Source: Mesostigma viride (Eukaryota; Streptophyta; Mesostigmatophyceae; Mesostigmatales; Mesostigmataceae). Taken from it: DNA of 64,000 bases. The position numbers and the translations under genes are program-made. Below are positions 1-10,690 of this stretch, piece after piece; positions within the stretch are counted from its first letter, which is position 1; every line of letters begins with the position of its first letter. Location: positions 1,165,364 to 1,229,363 of the forward strand of contig RPFO01000089.1 in NCBI GenBank assembly GCA_009746045.1, given 5' to 3'. Under the pieces are notes generated by a model, which was given only the letters and a program-made list of their open reading frames with translations, did not search any database and was not told the origin of the DNA.

Positions 1-1455
1 CTGAGGTGATGGCAGGGCGTCGTTGCGCCAGGCCTCATTGAAGGCCACGTGGCGACGTTGCACCAAAGTGCGAGTGGCGGAGTCCAGGATCAGATATGCC
101 GGCGAGTCGGGAGCATAACCGACAAAAATGCCAGGCATGGCCTTGGCCTCCAGCTTGCCACGATGCCCTTCCACACGATGCCAGGCTGGGCAGCCGAAAA
201 TGCGCATGTGCGACAGATCAGCGTGATGACCTGTCAGCAAAAAGTGTGGCGTGGCATCACCAGGATTCGAGGAGCACGGCAGGCGGTTCAGGATATAAAT
301 AGCACACTGGAGTGCCAATGCCCAGTATGCCTTCCCCAGGCCGGCGTGTGTCAACATCGCCAGAGTCATGCCCATTGCCAGGCCCCAGAGCCGCTCCGCT
401 ACGCCGTTCTGCTCAGGGCAGTAAGGCGCGGAGAACTCCTGGTGGACGCGGTGTTCAGCACACACCGCCCGCCAGGCTTGACCGGTGAAGACCGCGTCGT
501 TGTCGGTGCGCAGCACGACAGAGCCGGCGTAGAAGGGGCGAATATCGCGGACGAGCAGCTCTGCAAACCGCCCCACCGCCTCGTCCTTGGTCTTGAGCGC
601 AAACCCCCATCGCCACCGAGTGGCATCGTCAGTGATGCCCAAGAAGTAGCGGGCTCCCCCCAGCGACTCGACGCTCATCGGGCCCAGCAGGTCGCCATGA
701 AGCTTGGCGCGCGGCACAGTGGATCGCCGCTGCCCTGGCGGAAATGGCTGGCGCTTGATGAAGCCAGCCGGGCAGGATGGGCAGCCAGGAGCAGTTGGAC
801 TCCTCGTCGTCAAGTTGGATGCAGGGATGGCGACCAGCTTCTTGATGCGGTCGGCACCAGCATGGCCCAAACGCCAGTGCAGCAGCAGGTTAACCGGCCG
901 CTCCACCGTCACAGCAGCCATCGCTGGCGCTGCCTTCGCCGCAGGTAACACGTAGATGTTGTTCTGCATGGCGATCTTGTGATGCTTGTTATCCAGCACC
1001 ACTGTCTCTTTGTGGAAATCCACCTTGTGACCTGCCTTTGCGAGTTGCGCGACTGAAAGGAGTCGTGCATTCAGGCCAGGTACAAGCAGCGCTCCTTGCA
1101 AGCGCACGCTGTGGCCAGGAAGCTCCACAGCGATGGTGCCCTGGCCGGTAGCGTGCAGCTGTCCGCCGGAGCCAGCGATTGCCCTGCTGTGGGGGGTCAG
1201 AGACACAAAGTCAGAACGGCACGGGGACATGTGGCTGCTCGCAGCCGAGTCCAGCACCCAGGTGAGGTTGTCGCACGTATACTGCGTGAGAGCAGCAGCC
1301 TCCAGCGGCGTCGACGGCGACTCCTCGGCGATGGTGACCATGCAGAAGCCAGGCGGCAGTTCAGCCGCCTCCTGAGTTGCGTTGGCAGCGGATCCAGCAG
1401 GTGCGTTGCGTCCCTTGTTCTGGTTCCCTCGGTTGCCGCCCTTGCCCCCCTGTGC
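1..1455 (-). CDS. pol: copia pol: protease and integrase, partial (C-terminus outside window)
   Basis: This frame encodes the aspartic protease and integrase that process Gag-Pol and insert the cDNA. Reading leftward I see an acidic linker, then the protease site WVLDSAASSH near 1255. The family normally has DSGA or DTGA, so Ala replaces Gly here. Next come the pre-integrase zinc module (HWRLGHAG near 855, with CPSC about 35 residues on) and the integrase core. The core residues are Asp in HGDLLGPM (~695), Asp in RTDNDAVF (~510) and Glu in NGVAERL (~400). The frame stays open to position 1. It lies one register away from gag, and the change falls near a run of six G on the coding strand (1445-1450). 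Reverse transcriptase is not in the window. The DSAAS active site could reduce protease activity or be a lineage variant. Confidence 0.9.
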
Positions 1456-2240
1456 TGGTTGGGGTACCAGCGTGGGGCCTTCTCAGGATGCTCCTTCCAG
1501 CAGTCTTTGTCCTTGTGATTTGACAGGCCACAGTGACTGCATTTCTTGGTCCCCCCGTTCCCCTTGCTGTTGGTGTGGTAGGCCTGGCCAGTGCCAGCAC
1601 TCTCCTTTTTCACCACAGCACGTCCCCCCTTGAGCAGATCCTCCGCCTCCATGAGTGCCCTCTTCACCACAGGTAGTGGGTCCTCCTCGTTGAACCGTAC
1701 AGACACCAGCGCAGGGCGGTACTCGTCTGTCAGTGCTCCCAGTAGAATGGCAGCAAAATCACGGTCCTGGATGACTCCCCCTGCAGCCTGGTAGTCAGCA
1801 CGTAGAAGCTCCGCCCTCCTCACAAGCTGTTGCATGGTCTCGTTAGGAAGCTTCTGTAGGCGGTGCAGCTTGCTCCTCAGCTCAAACCTGTGACTCTTGG
1901 TTAGCCTGGTTTGCTCATAGTTCTCCATGAGACACTGCCATGCTTGGCTACCAGTTTTGTTGGCCACAGTGGCCATTAGGCGTGCAGCTTCACCTGTTAG
2001 ACAGGTGAGCAAAGCTGCCCACAGGGCCTTATCAGCCCTGTCATTCTCCTCAGTACCCAGCAGGACAGCATCCAAACTGAAAAGACTGACAACAGCCAAA
2101 AACAAATTCTTCCACTCCTCCCACTTGCTGTAATCATCACCAGCTGCACCAACAAATTTCTTGCAGCTCTTGGCAACTGTTGAAACAAGAGAGGTGTAGT
2201 CAGGCTGTCTGGTAGCAGTTTGGGTGTCTTGATCCTCCAT
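1440..2240 (-). CDS. gag: copia gag (UBN2-type nucleocapsid polyprotein)
   Basis: This is the capsid/nucleocapsid polyprotein of the copia element, which packages its RNA in virus-like particles. I chose the ATG at 2240 (MEDQDTQT); the frame is open a little further upstream but runs into the primer-binding site. Residues ~40-220 form the helical copia gag core (WEEWKNLFLAV ... LKGGRAVVKKE). A CCHC zinc knuckle, CSHCGLSNHKDKDC, lies near 1530-1490. Beyond about 1450 the same frame runs on to 1197, but that tail is a shadow of the protease frame and looks non-native. Expression of pol therefore needs either a programmed frameshift or repair of a one-base change in the G6 tract. Confidence 0.85.
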
Positions 2241-2319
2241 GGTTGATCTGGGTCTGGGTGTTGTCTCTGGGGTAGTCAGATGAATGTCTCTGCTCCTCAA
2301 ATGCAGGGTAGGCATCAAA

Positions 2320-2331
2320 CCTCCGATACCA
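2320..2331 (-). promoter_or_regulatory. primer-binding site of copia element
   Basis: On the minus strand TGGTATCGGAGG directly follows the LTR end CAACA. This is one or two bases from the copia primer-binding site that pairs with the initiator-Met tRNA 3' end (TGGTATCAGAGC type). It fixes the LTR boundary at 2332. Confidence 0.75.
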
Positions 2332-2760
2332 TGTTGAAAGAACTAATGGGTTTGCCTTCTACAATGCTTGTGATTGAAACCCAAATGTGCCTGTCCTTGC
2401 AGGTACAGGCTATGGAGGATGGAAGCAAAGAGACAGAGACTCAGTTTGAGGCAGAATGATAGTGAGGAGTACCTTTGGCAAGGCTCCTCAGTTGTTTTAT
2501 TAACTCGAGGAAAAAACACAGGCAGAAAACTGGAATGACCTGATTGGCTGGCTAGGAATGTGCCTAGGAATATTCTCATGTAATACTCAGGCCACCAATC
2601 AGGTTAGGTCAGTGTACAGGCTACCAATCAGATCTAGACAAGAATAAATCTTATCTTGTAACTGCTGTACAGCCTTATCTTGTAACTGATGTACAGTCTT
2701 AACTTGTAACTGCTGCACAGTAATCTAACTATTTAATAAAAGATCTCTCTATGTGTGATC
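2332..2760 (-). repeat. copia 5' LTR (inner boundary sure, outer boundary not determined)
   Basis: The inner edge is the CA next to the primer-binding site; on the plus strand the LTR begins TGTTGAAAG. At 2650-2720 it contains three tandem units of about 24 bp (core ATCTTGTAACTG, ending TACAG or CACAG), a likely enhancer array. A TATA-like AT-rich stretch lies at 2722-2740. The outer edge cannot be set because the partner LTR is outside the window, so the end given is a minimum. Confidence 0.6.
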
Positions 2761-3424
2761 TGATGATGATGAAGTAAATCTGGCGTGAACATATCAGCGC
2801 CACATCTGACATGCACAGTGTACATGTCAATCAGTCAGCTGTCCTGTCATAGATTCTCATCTGACATGTCATAGGTCAGCTGACGTAGACAGATTTGTCA
2901 GCTGCCTATAAGGATCCACTTGGCATAGGTACTAATCCCTGATTACTAAAACTGGCCACAACTTTCTCATTTGTAGGCCAAATCCAACGGGATAAAGAAC
3001 AGTGGCTCCTGTACAAGAGCCTCTATCTATCTAGCCAGGTCAGGTGGGTACAAATACAAGGACCATGTCCTTGACACTGGTGTCCATACTTGCTGTCCTA
3101 GTGCACCTCCTAGGCCCAACAGGGACCATCTGCCAACAAGCAGTGGTAACCATCATGTCCTCGGAGAAGTAAATGCGTGGTCACAATGGTCTGGCGCAGG
3201 TAAGGGCCCCAACTGGCAAGTGACCCACACCCCACTTGTAAAGGGACGTTGTCAAGCAAGTGGTCCACCCCCTCTGGGAACATGTGTCAAAGGACACCGT
3301 CTGGCAAGTGGGCAACCCATGCAAGAGACACCTGGCAACTCATGGGTGCACGTGTGATACCCTCTAGGGGACAACCCACTGCAGGTATCCCGATGTCCCC
3401 TGATGTGGTGGCATCTACCATGCC
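2761..3424. other. no gene seen; possibly outer part of the copia LTR
   Basis: This AT-moderate stretch has no convincing reading frame. The first 140 bases are rich in repeated short words (TCTGACATG twice, GTCAGCTG three times), which would fit an LTR promoter, but nothing defines its function. Confidence 0.4.
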
Positions 3425-3745
3425 ATATGCCTCCATGATAGCATCTGGCAACCCTTTGGCAGACCTGGGATATCCACTCCCCCGCAGAATTTTTCTCAGG
3501 CTAACTAGACACAGCTGTCCAAGTATGATAGTGGAAACCCCGTAAATGCTGTTGTTCTGCCCTGGCATGTGTGATGCCGTCTGGAAATTACATTGCAGAC
3601 ATCCAGGATGTCCACTCCCCCGCAAAAAATTGCTCAGGGTAACCAGACGTAGCTGCCACCAATCTGGACAACTCCTAGGGAGCTCGCCCTACCCATAGTA
3701 CCATGATGATAGTGGGAACAACACAGATGCCGTTGTTCTCCTCCC
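3425..3745 (+). repeat. degenerate tandem duplication, unit about 160 bp
   Basis: Two imperfect units lie head to tail, roughly 3425-3560 and 3565-3745. Shared landmarks in the same order are GCATCTGGCAAC / GCCGTCTGGAAAT, then TCCACTCCCCCGCA, then GCTCAGG-TAAC, then GATAGTGG-AACA, then GCYGTTGTTCT. Short reading frames cross it on both strands but are not convincing genes. Confidence 0.6.
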
Positions 3746-6181
3746 CACCAAAACCAAACCACCATACACGTGGGAGGAACCAAAGCTCAACCTAGAACGC
3801 CTCCACTGTCATGATGCTCAACAAGAAAAGGAAGAGTTTCCCCCACAACTGAAACAAATGTTTGGCGACGCGTGAATTAAGGACGTGCCACAGTCCTTAA
3901 ACAGCAAGGGTAGGCTGCCCATGCACGGAAGAAAAGGATCCTGAAAGATTGTCAAGTGAGTGCAAAAGGAACCTTGCGTAAAAAAGGCAGCCATGAATCC
4001 CTACTGTCCGCTCATCCGGAGCCACCCTCAAAAGACACGAGGTGTAACCTGAGCCACACCGTAACAATGTCGTCAAAGAAAAGCAGCACCGGGAAAAAAA
4101 AAAACAACCTTAGACGGCGACGTCGTCAGGCGGTCGCGGTGGTGGTCGTGCGAGCAGCCGCAACCCGGAAACCGGGTGATAGGTGCCGTCGGCAGCAACA
4201 GTGCGTCGGCTCAGCCATAACCCGTAGCGCCATGTCAGCCTGGCCGAAAACAGAGCCTGCAGGGAAAAAAAACAGCTCCTAGCAGGATTCTGGAGCCGGA
4301 CCTGCTGAGCTACTGGACCAACACTCCGCATTGCCCTGCTCGAAACGTAGCAACACTTGCGTAATGCTAATATATAAAGATGTTTGGAGCTAGGCGGAGA
4401 CTGCGGCGTCAGCAGCCACGACAGACAGGGCGGGGGTCGGACTTCAGCACGATGCGGCCAACCAGCCGAAAGCCCGTAAGTAAGGACGCTTGTCAATGAA
4501 ATATTGCACGAATTTAAAGAAAAGGACGGTGACGTAGTGGTGCGTTAATAATGGCTCATGCAACACCCTTTTCTAGGGAGAAGTGAAGGAGAAGAAGTTC
4601 GCCCACACCTGGTTCCGTAGGGATGAAGGTGATTGTGTAACCCGCCTCACTTCAGTCATAGAAGTACGATTAAAATCACAAGTTGACGCCGTGGAGTATG
4701 AGTAGTTGTCTCAGCACCTTCCCTAGTAATGGGTTCAAGAGATGATGACGGATCGCTTGCACCTTTATTAGTAGGGGGTAAAGGTGATTGTTGTGTCTTC
4801 GAACTACTCATACTACCACATGAAGTCGCGATCGTCTGCCTAGTAGAGACAACGGTTACGGCTGACTTCCAGTGTTAAAGAGCAAGACAGTCACATAAGG
4901 ATGTGTCTCTCTCTGTATCACCGTAAGTTTTCCGCAACTCTATGAATCTTCTCGGATGACAGACATCTGTTCGACGTTGTACTACCCGGAAGGTTACAAC
5001 TCAAGAGAAACACCGAAGTAGAGATCCTCCGATACCAATGTAACGATTAAAAATGATCATCTGCATCATCCATAATCCAAATATATGAAAGATCTTTTAC
5101 CTGGGTTGCTTTCTTGAGTTACAGATCTTCAAGTATCCGAGCAACGTTGAGATGGAAATTCCACAGCACGTGATTTAGGGAATCACAACCCCTTGTAGAC
5201 ACAAAGACAAGCTCGTGTATAGACGACCTCTGTGGAACTGAAGGACGTCTATAGCCAAGGGGCTCTTATGAATGGACAACAAAGACAAGCTTTATTATAC
5301 CATGATGAATCAAAACCAACGTAGCAACAATGGCGACCCCACGTCCTTGATATCGACGTGCTTGTCGAGCATGCCTCAACCTTAGCCTGAAGAGAACCAA
5401 TCAAAATCATGGAATTCTAAACAAGATCCTCGTATCCATCCTAGTCACACAAAACAGAACAACACCACCAACAGCCTGGCAGAATCTGTACATGAGATCC
5501 TGAATCTGTAGTAAGCACTAAAGTCCCAAAGGAACATTTAAGACTTGGTAGTACCGACCAACAAACTAAACCCCGCGTGGATCAGGCCACGACCAATAAG
5601 GGCTTCTAACAGTCGGTTGACAAAGTACAAGTTTCAAGTACCGCCTTCTTGGAAACCTCATAACTTTCCCAATACTGATCCAAAAGTCCTCGAATAAAAG
5701 TCAAACATTCACAAAACAAAGGATGTAACAACAAAGTCATTTTTGCTTGTTACAGACGTGAAGTGATACAACATATGCATGCATGTACCAGGATGTGCGT
5801 ACGCTGCATGCTATGGTCTCAGAATGTTGTCGAACAACTGAATGGTCGCTTTGGAAACAAAGCTTAAAATGACTGTGTAGCCTCATGAGCTAATAATAAC
5901 TGTATGTTGATTAGACAACCAGAGACAGGCGTGGCATCCTAGGCTTTGCAGGAGCGACCCCTTCGTGAGGAACCAAATGAGTTTATTAGAAGTGCCTCAC
6001 AAAGCCCATCTATAAATTTGACCACGAGACAGCGATGTATGGTGACCTGCGGCGTCAATAAATGCACGCATTCAAGGATCATTGATGATATCTGAGCTAC
6101 AGTATAGATACGAACATGCCTGATGTGGTGGCACCTAGTATTAGCTACTAAACTAAATTATAACACGACTCCGTGGGGACA
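3746..6181. other. 2.4 kb without recognisable genes
   Basis: I see no credible coding region. Small structures include a perfect 8-bp stem at 3877-3900 (TTAAGGAC ... GTCCTTAA) and A-runs at 4093-4104 and 4264-4271. On the minus strand at 4318-4270 there is a sequence with a match to the tRNA A-box consensus (TAGCTCAGCAGG) that runs into eight T. From 4500 on the sequence is AT-rich with stops in all frames. Confidence 0.5.
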
Positions 6182-7398
6182 TCATGTAGCACGTATTCCC
6201 TTGCTTGATGGATGGAGGTGAGTGAAGCCGCGAAACCTAACTAAGCTAACTCTAAGCTGATCTACAAAAATCCTGGCTAAGTTGTACTTCAGCCAAGCGC
6301 CCCTTCCCCCTCGGGGGGGGGGGGGGTTGCCCACAGGGGCTGGCGCGTGGGCCCCTGGACAATGGTCTGCCACCTCTTCTTGTTCTGCATAGCTGTCCAA
6401 GCAAGAGTCAGAGAGGGAGGAGATGCGGTGTTCAAACTCGGCTGGGACCACGAGGTCGTCCAGCAACTGACTAGTATAGTTCATGGCAGGTTTACCAACG
6501 TTTCTGGGAGTGTCCTTGGGGCCAGGCCAGGTCAGGATGTGCCGCCCCGGCTGGCCAAGCCGCTGGGGGCCGGCCAGACCGAGGTCGGGGTCTACCTGAA
6601 TGGTGCGAGCAAGATGTCCTGCAAATGCTATCCTACGCTGCCTAATCTCATCCGTAATGTGAGGCATACCCTTGTACAAAGACTCTAACGTTCGACCTAT
6701 GCGTGGAAAACCCGGCCTACATTCAGGACCTGTCGGAGCATCCTTTAAATCGTGCCGTTCAGCCGGGTGACCAGCTTGTCCGTGAGTGTCCATGCCTCGG
6801 CGCCGTAGAGGAGCACCGTGAGGATCGATTGAGGACCAGGACCTTGAAGAGCATGCGCTTGCCGTCCTCTCATGCAGGTCCTTCGAGTGCCAGAAGGTGT
6901 TGAGCGAGCGGAGCCTGGCCCAGGCCAGGCCGATGCGGCCGGGTGTCCACATCAGTCGTCGGCGGTGTCAGGGAGCATGCTCCCCAGCAGTTTTAAGCGG
7001 TCACGGAACGGGACCTCCATCCCGTCTAGCAGCCGCGGCTGCGGCGGGCAACTGCTATAGCCCCAATCACCAATGATCGCCTCAGTCTTGACACTAATCT
7101 CCAACCCCACCGCCCGCGCCTCCAAGCCCAGACAGTTCAGCCACTTCTGAATGTGCTCGGGGCGCTCGATGAGAGTGGTATCATCCGCACAAATCAGGTC
7201 GGACAGGCGGCCGGTAACCAGGGCCACCGCTGCCCTCTTGGCGCTCGTTACTGATTAAGGATGTCCAAGCCAGGCTCGAACCCCTTAATTAAGAGAGGTA
7301 AAAAAACGCGCACATGCCTTGCGCATGACGTGATCCACGACAATAATGAAAAGGTAAGGGGACAGGATATCAAGGAGACAACCAGCGCAGGCCAGGAT
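6182..7398 (-). pseudogene. LINE 3' end, copy A: decayed reverse transcriptase and C-terminal region
   Basis: This is the 3' part of a non-LTR retrotransposon, broken by frameshifts. Reading leftward I see reverse-transcriptase motif LSPYLFIIVVDHVMRKA (~7370-7310), the catalytic box ICADDTTLI (~7190; family consensus YADD), and GLEISVKTEAI (~7095). Further on is the C-terminal motif DEIRQRRIAFAGHLAR (~6640), typical of non-LTR elements. A stretch of 14 G lies at 6313-6326 downstream of the coding remnant. Cys in place of Tyr before ADD and several frame changes argue that it is dead. It sits head to head with copy B. Confidence 0.8.
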
Positions 7399-8044
7399 AT
7401 GCGGACACGCTGGCCGCCCAGCTACTAGACGGCACGGTTTACAGGATGCTTCGACAGGTCCTGAATGTAGGGTTTTCCACACATAGGTCATTAGACTCTC
7501 TGTATAAGGGTATGGCTCGCATTACAGACGAGATTAGGCAGCGTAGGAAAGCATTTGCAGGACATCTTGCTCGTGCACCAGTCGGCAGTCAGGTAGACAC
7601 CGCCCCTTGGTCTGGCCGGCCCCCAGTGGCTTGGCCAGCCAGGGCAGCATATCCTGACCTGGCCTGGCCCCAAGGACATTCCCAGAAAGGTTGGTATTCA
7701 CTTGGTAAACCTGCCATGAACTATATACACAGCAGTTGAGCACTGGCCGACCTAGTGGTCCCAGCCCAGCCAGTTTAAACACCGCATTTCCTCCCTCTCT
7801 CTTGCTTGGATTGCTACTATGCAGAACAAGAAGATGTGGCAGACCATTATCCAGGCCCACACCGTCGCCAGCCCCTGTGGGCAAGCCCCCCCCCCCCCCA
7901 GGAGGAAGGGGCGCTTTCAGCTTTGCTGAGTAGAGTAGTTAGGATTTTCCAGACTAGCTTAGAGTTAGCTTATATAGTTAGGTTTCGCGGGTTCACTCAC
8001 CCCCATCATCCATCACGGAAGGGAATTAATTAATTAATTAATTA
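7399..8044 (+). pseudogene. LINE 3' end, copy B, inverted relative to copy A
   Basis: On the plus strand this repeats the 3' ~640 bp of copy A. The homology starts near GCGGACACGCTGG (7400) and passes through DEIRQRRKAFAGHLAR (7527-7574) and PAMNYIHSS. It has the same homopolymer, now C14 at 7886-7899, and ends in a (TTAA)-type microsatellite at 8026-8044 (AATTAATTAATTAATTAATTA). A simple-repeat tail is usual for RTE- or CR1-like LINEs. The frame is broken (stop at 7739), so it is a 5'-truncated dead copy. Confidence 0.8.
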
Positions 8045-8205
8045 GACTCGTGCTCCCGTCGGGGAGTCACGGAGCATTAACCCCGATGGATGTATGGGTG
8101 GGTGCAAACTGTCCTACCGGTCTAATCTATCTACATCAGCTACCTACAACATCTATCTGACAGCATCACTAACTACAATATCTATCTAAACAGCATCACG
8201 CTGCC
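8045..8205. other. short spacer with CATCTAT repeats
   Basis: This contains short imperfect repeats such as CTACAACATCTATCT and CTACAATATCTATCT (8144-8190) and no gene. Confidence 0.4.
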
Positions 8206-8400
8206 CTAGGGGAGCTGTCTGGCGTGCCTCCCGTGGGTTTGCACACGCGGGCGCTTCCCCACAGGGGGGGGCTCGTTGTTCTCTATGACCTGGGCCCACT
8301 TGGCCTTGTCCATCATCTTCTTCCAAATCACGGAGAGGCCTAGGCCCCCCATGTCCTCTCGGAAGGGAATACGAGCTACATGATCTCCCAACGGAGTCAT
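8206..8400 (-). pseudogene. small L1-like ORF2 scrap
   Basis: A 64-codon open stretch reads RIPFREDMGGLGLSVIWKK ... MDKAKWAQVI. The GGLGL pattern followed by a Trp-rich stretch is the conserved block after the reverse-transcriptase thumb in L1-like ORF2. The same block occurs as PLGGLGLHNMQW in the larger LINE near 28250. It is an isolated fragment with no other domain attached. Confidence 0.55.
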
Positions 8401-8401
8401 G

Positions 8402-8435
8402 TTATAATTTATTTATTTATTCATTTATTTAATGG
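8402..8435. repeat. (TTTA)n microsatellite
   Basis: About eight ATTT units with one substitution (TTCA), lying directly next to the LINE scrap. Confidence 0.85.
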
Positions 8436-8640
8436 GGACAGGACACAAACTTGCCACAGCCCGTGGTGAAGGGGGAATCATTGGTGGGGTGGTGGGCACT
8501 TCCGCAGTCCGCACTTAGTATTGCCTGTGAACCCTCATAGTAACAGCCGGCGAATGGCAGCAATAATAAATGCTGGTGGCACGCGATCCAGAGCTAGGAT
8601 GGCCCATGCAAAGAGCGGGTTGTGGGTTAACCCTGGGCAG

Positions 8641-8800
8641 TGTACAGGCATACGGCGTATAATACGCCGTACGATGCGTATTATACGCCATACGCAATAT
8701 TTGCGTATTAGAATGGGCAAAAAAATACGCACTGCGTATTTTTTGCGTATTTTTTGCGTATTTTTTGCGTATTGCGTATTTTTTGCGTATTTTTCCAGAT
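8641..8800. repeat. GCGTAT/ATACGC repeat block at the LINE 3' end
   Basis: A cluster of TACGCC and GCGTATTTTTT words. The first half (8650-8700) is built of overlapping small palindromes around TACGGCGTA and TACGCCGTA. The second half (8735-8800) is a tandem array of GCGTATTTTTT. Read on the minus strand the array is A-rich and lies just beyond the LINE stop codon, so it may be that LINE's tail. Related words recur near 31.64, 33.05 and 60.45 kb. Confidence 0.6.
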
Positions 8801-8871
8801 AAATAGGTGTACGTTTATTCCAAACACATCCAATAGTCCCTGCTAAGCCTAGGGTATCAAGATGTCAGTGG

Positions 8872-10412
8872 CTAAAACGGAGCCTTGCTAGACCACGGAA
8901 GCCACTGGACTTCTAATGGGTTGTCATTGGGCATGTGGGTAAAGATCCTGTTTTTGCCCATGAGGTCATGAAAGGTCTCAAGTGGGGTGGGCTTATCCTG
9001 GTCCGCGCCAGGGTCCCAGATTTTGTTTTGTTCATTTGCGACCATCCAATAGCGTCGCATGCCAGAGTTCCATAGGTTAATGAAGCGTGAGAGAACCCCG
9101 GCTTTGTCGAACACTGTGCGCCTATTGAACACCACATCATTTCGCACCGTCCAGATTGTATACAACATGCAGGTGCGGAGCCATATCCACGCTTGTTGTG
9201 CAAAGGTGAGCTCAAGGCCAGGGGTGCCAGTGATACCAAAGATAATTGAGCGGGTAGACACCGGTATGATAGGCTCAGACGTCCAGGCTGCCCATAAACC
9301 AATCAGCCAGGTCCAAACTCCCTGGAGGTTACACCATAAAAATCGGTGTTCCACCGTTTCATTGGGGTTGGTACATAAACATGTGGCAGGATGTTGAAAT
9401 CGCCGGTGGAGGATCTCCCCGACCCCGATGGACCGGTGCATCAAGAGGTGTTGTACGTCGGTCGCGCGTCGGTCTACTAGCGGGTGGTCAGCGGCGAGGG
9501 TGATGCTGCGGACCCAGGTGTTGCCAGGCCACTCACTGTCGCGCCCCAGCGTGTCCGTCCGGCCGGGGTGGAATTCATGGTTTTTATGCAAGAGCGTTGT
9601 GTAGCCCCAATCTGCCGTGTACTCGTAAAGGCCTTTTACGATTCTGCTAGCACCCTGGTTTAGCACCCAGCCAAATTCCACTGGATCCAATGACAACATG
9701 TCAAGGCGGGTTGCTCCCACATGTAGCCAAATAATAGCATCGTCGGGAACGTTGGGGTTGGGTTGGTATACACATGATTGTTCAAGGGACCAAGGTACAA
9801 TTAACCCGAATCCGGTGGCATAGCTGAGTGGGGAGGAACAAAACTGCAGTTGTAAGTTGAGCCAGACAGCCGTTATGGCCACTCAGCGGCGCCTGGCAGT
9901 AATTGAACGTGCAGGGTTCCAGGGGGGAGTTCTGCGATCACCGGGCATGTTGCGGTCGTGCTGTAGGGACAAAAGCAGCACCATTCACCAACTTTATAGG
10001 GGGCACGGGGGGAAGTCATGAGTGTGTGCCAGCGGGGGGGTATTCTGATCAGGCACTCCGCCAAGGTGAAAACCATTTGCGTTCAGTGCCGGGCCGCGGA
10101 TAACGCGGAAAAACGCGATCTGCAAATGAATCCGACCTGAATCGAACTGGGGACCTCTCGCACCAACTTTCGCTGACTATAGGACGGACGTCTCCGGTTA
10201 CCATGGCATCGCCAACTTACACCTACAGTCATCCGCAAAAGTTCTCCTGTCCGGGGAGTGATGCAAGCCTTTCGGATTTGGTACTAGATAAATCACTCGA
10301 GATCTGTGTGTAGGAGTACTACACAGCGGGGGGGTATGGCTTGTACTAGCGCGGCCCATGCAGGCAGCATAAGTAGGCATATTGGGGACCCAGGCAGCCA
10401 GTTCGTTATATG
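8872..10412 (-). pseudogene. nested L1-like LINE, segment 4: C-terminal third of ORF2
   Basis: This is the last segment of the LINE whose earlier parts lie at 28209-31180, 24123-24251 and 21054-21432. It begins at the TTAA (10413-10416), where the frame LTYNELAAWVPNM continues segment 3. Further left are IRIPPRWHTLMTS (~10040) and a long open stretch (9882-8872) with a zf-RVT-like Cys/His module, CLCTNPNETVEHRFLWC (~9385-9335), followed by VWTWL. That module is characteristic of plant- and fungal-type L1 ORF2 C-termini. At least one frameshift (~9880) and a probable small insertion (10077-10200) break the frame. The ORF ends at 8872 and the GCGTAT repeat follows. Confidence 0.8.
10077..10200 (-). 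other. tRNA-like / SINE-like insertion in the LINE (tentative)
   Basis: On the minus strand this contains AGTTCGATTC, an exact match to the RNA polymerase III B box (GTTCGATTC). It is preceded by GGTAACCGGAG and TAGTCAGCG, which resemble D-arm sequences, and by GCGAGAGGTCCCC. The LINE frame stops here (10198) and becomes coding again near 10076, which suggests an inserted tRNA-derived sequence. The T-stem pairs imperfectly, so it is not a functional tRNA. Confidence 0.3.
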
Positions 10413-10416
10413 TTAA

Positions 10417-10430
10417 CCCTTGGATGGTGT
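10417..10430 (+). repeat. piggyBac left terminal inverted repeat
   Basis: CCCTTGGATGGTGT directly after TTAA. It is an exact 14-bp inverted match to the right end. Confidence 0.92.
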
Positions 10431-10690
10431 TCGCGCCTATTTGTAGGCGCGAGTTCAACTCGGCGCGGCGCGAATGCCAGTAGACATTTCCGTGATATTT
10501 TTAGGTCTGCTGCTAGAGCTAGATGTGCTCTACGCCCTGATACCGGACATCACTATGTTTAGACCAAGTCTGCAGGGACTAATTAACGGTTACAGTACAG
10601 GGGGGTACCCTGGTTGACAGCTGTCCGCGCGCCTCAAAAATTGACAAAAACGTGGAAGGACGATGAAGACGACGATTGCGGCGGTAGACC

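Larger units (their letters stand above)
1..2331 (-). mobile_element. Ty1/copia retrotransposon, internal region, cut by window edge
   Basis: On the minus strand the order is LTR, primer-binding site, gag, protease and integrase, which is the Ty1/copia order. Reverse transcriptase, RNase H and the 3' LTR must lie to the left of position 1. The coding region is open throughout apart from one frame change between gag and pol, so this is a fairly young copy. No target-site duplication can be checked because only one end is present. Confidence 0.9.

Noticed and set aside
49-948. 299-codon open frame on the plus strand
   Set aside because: It lies antisense to the copia integrase, whose catalytic motifs are on the minus strand; the plus frame has no domain.
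8026-8044. Telomere-like or origin repeat
   Set aside because: The TTAA repeat sits at the 3' end of a LINE copy and is best explained as the element's simple-repeat tail.
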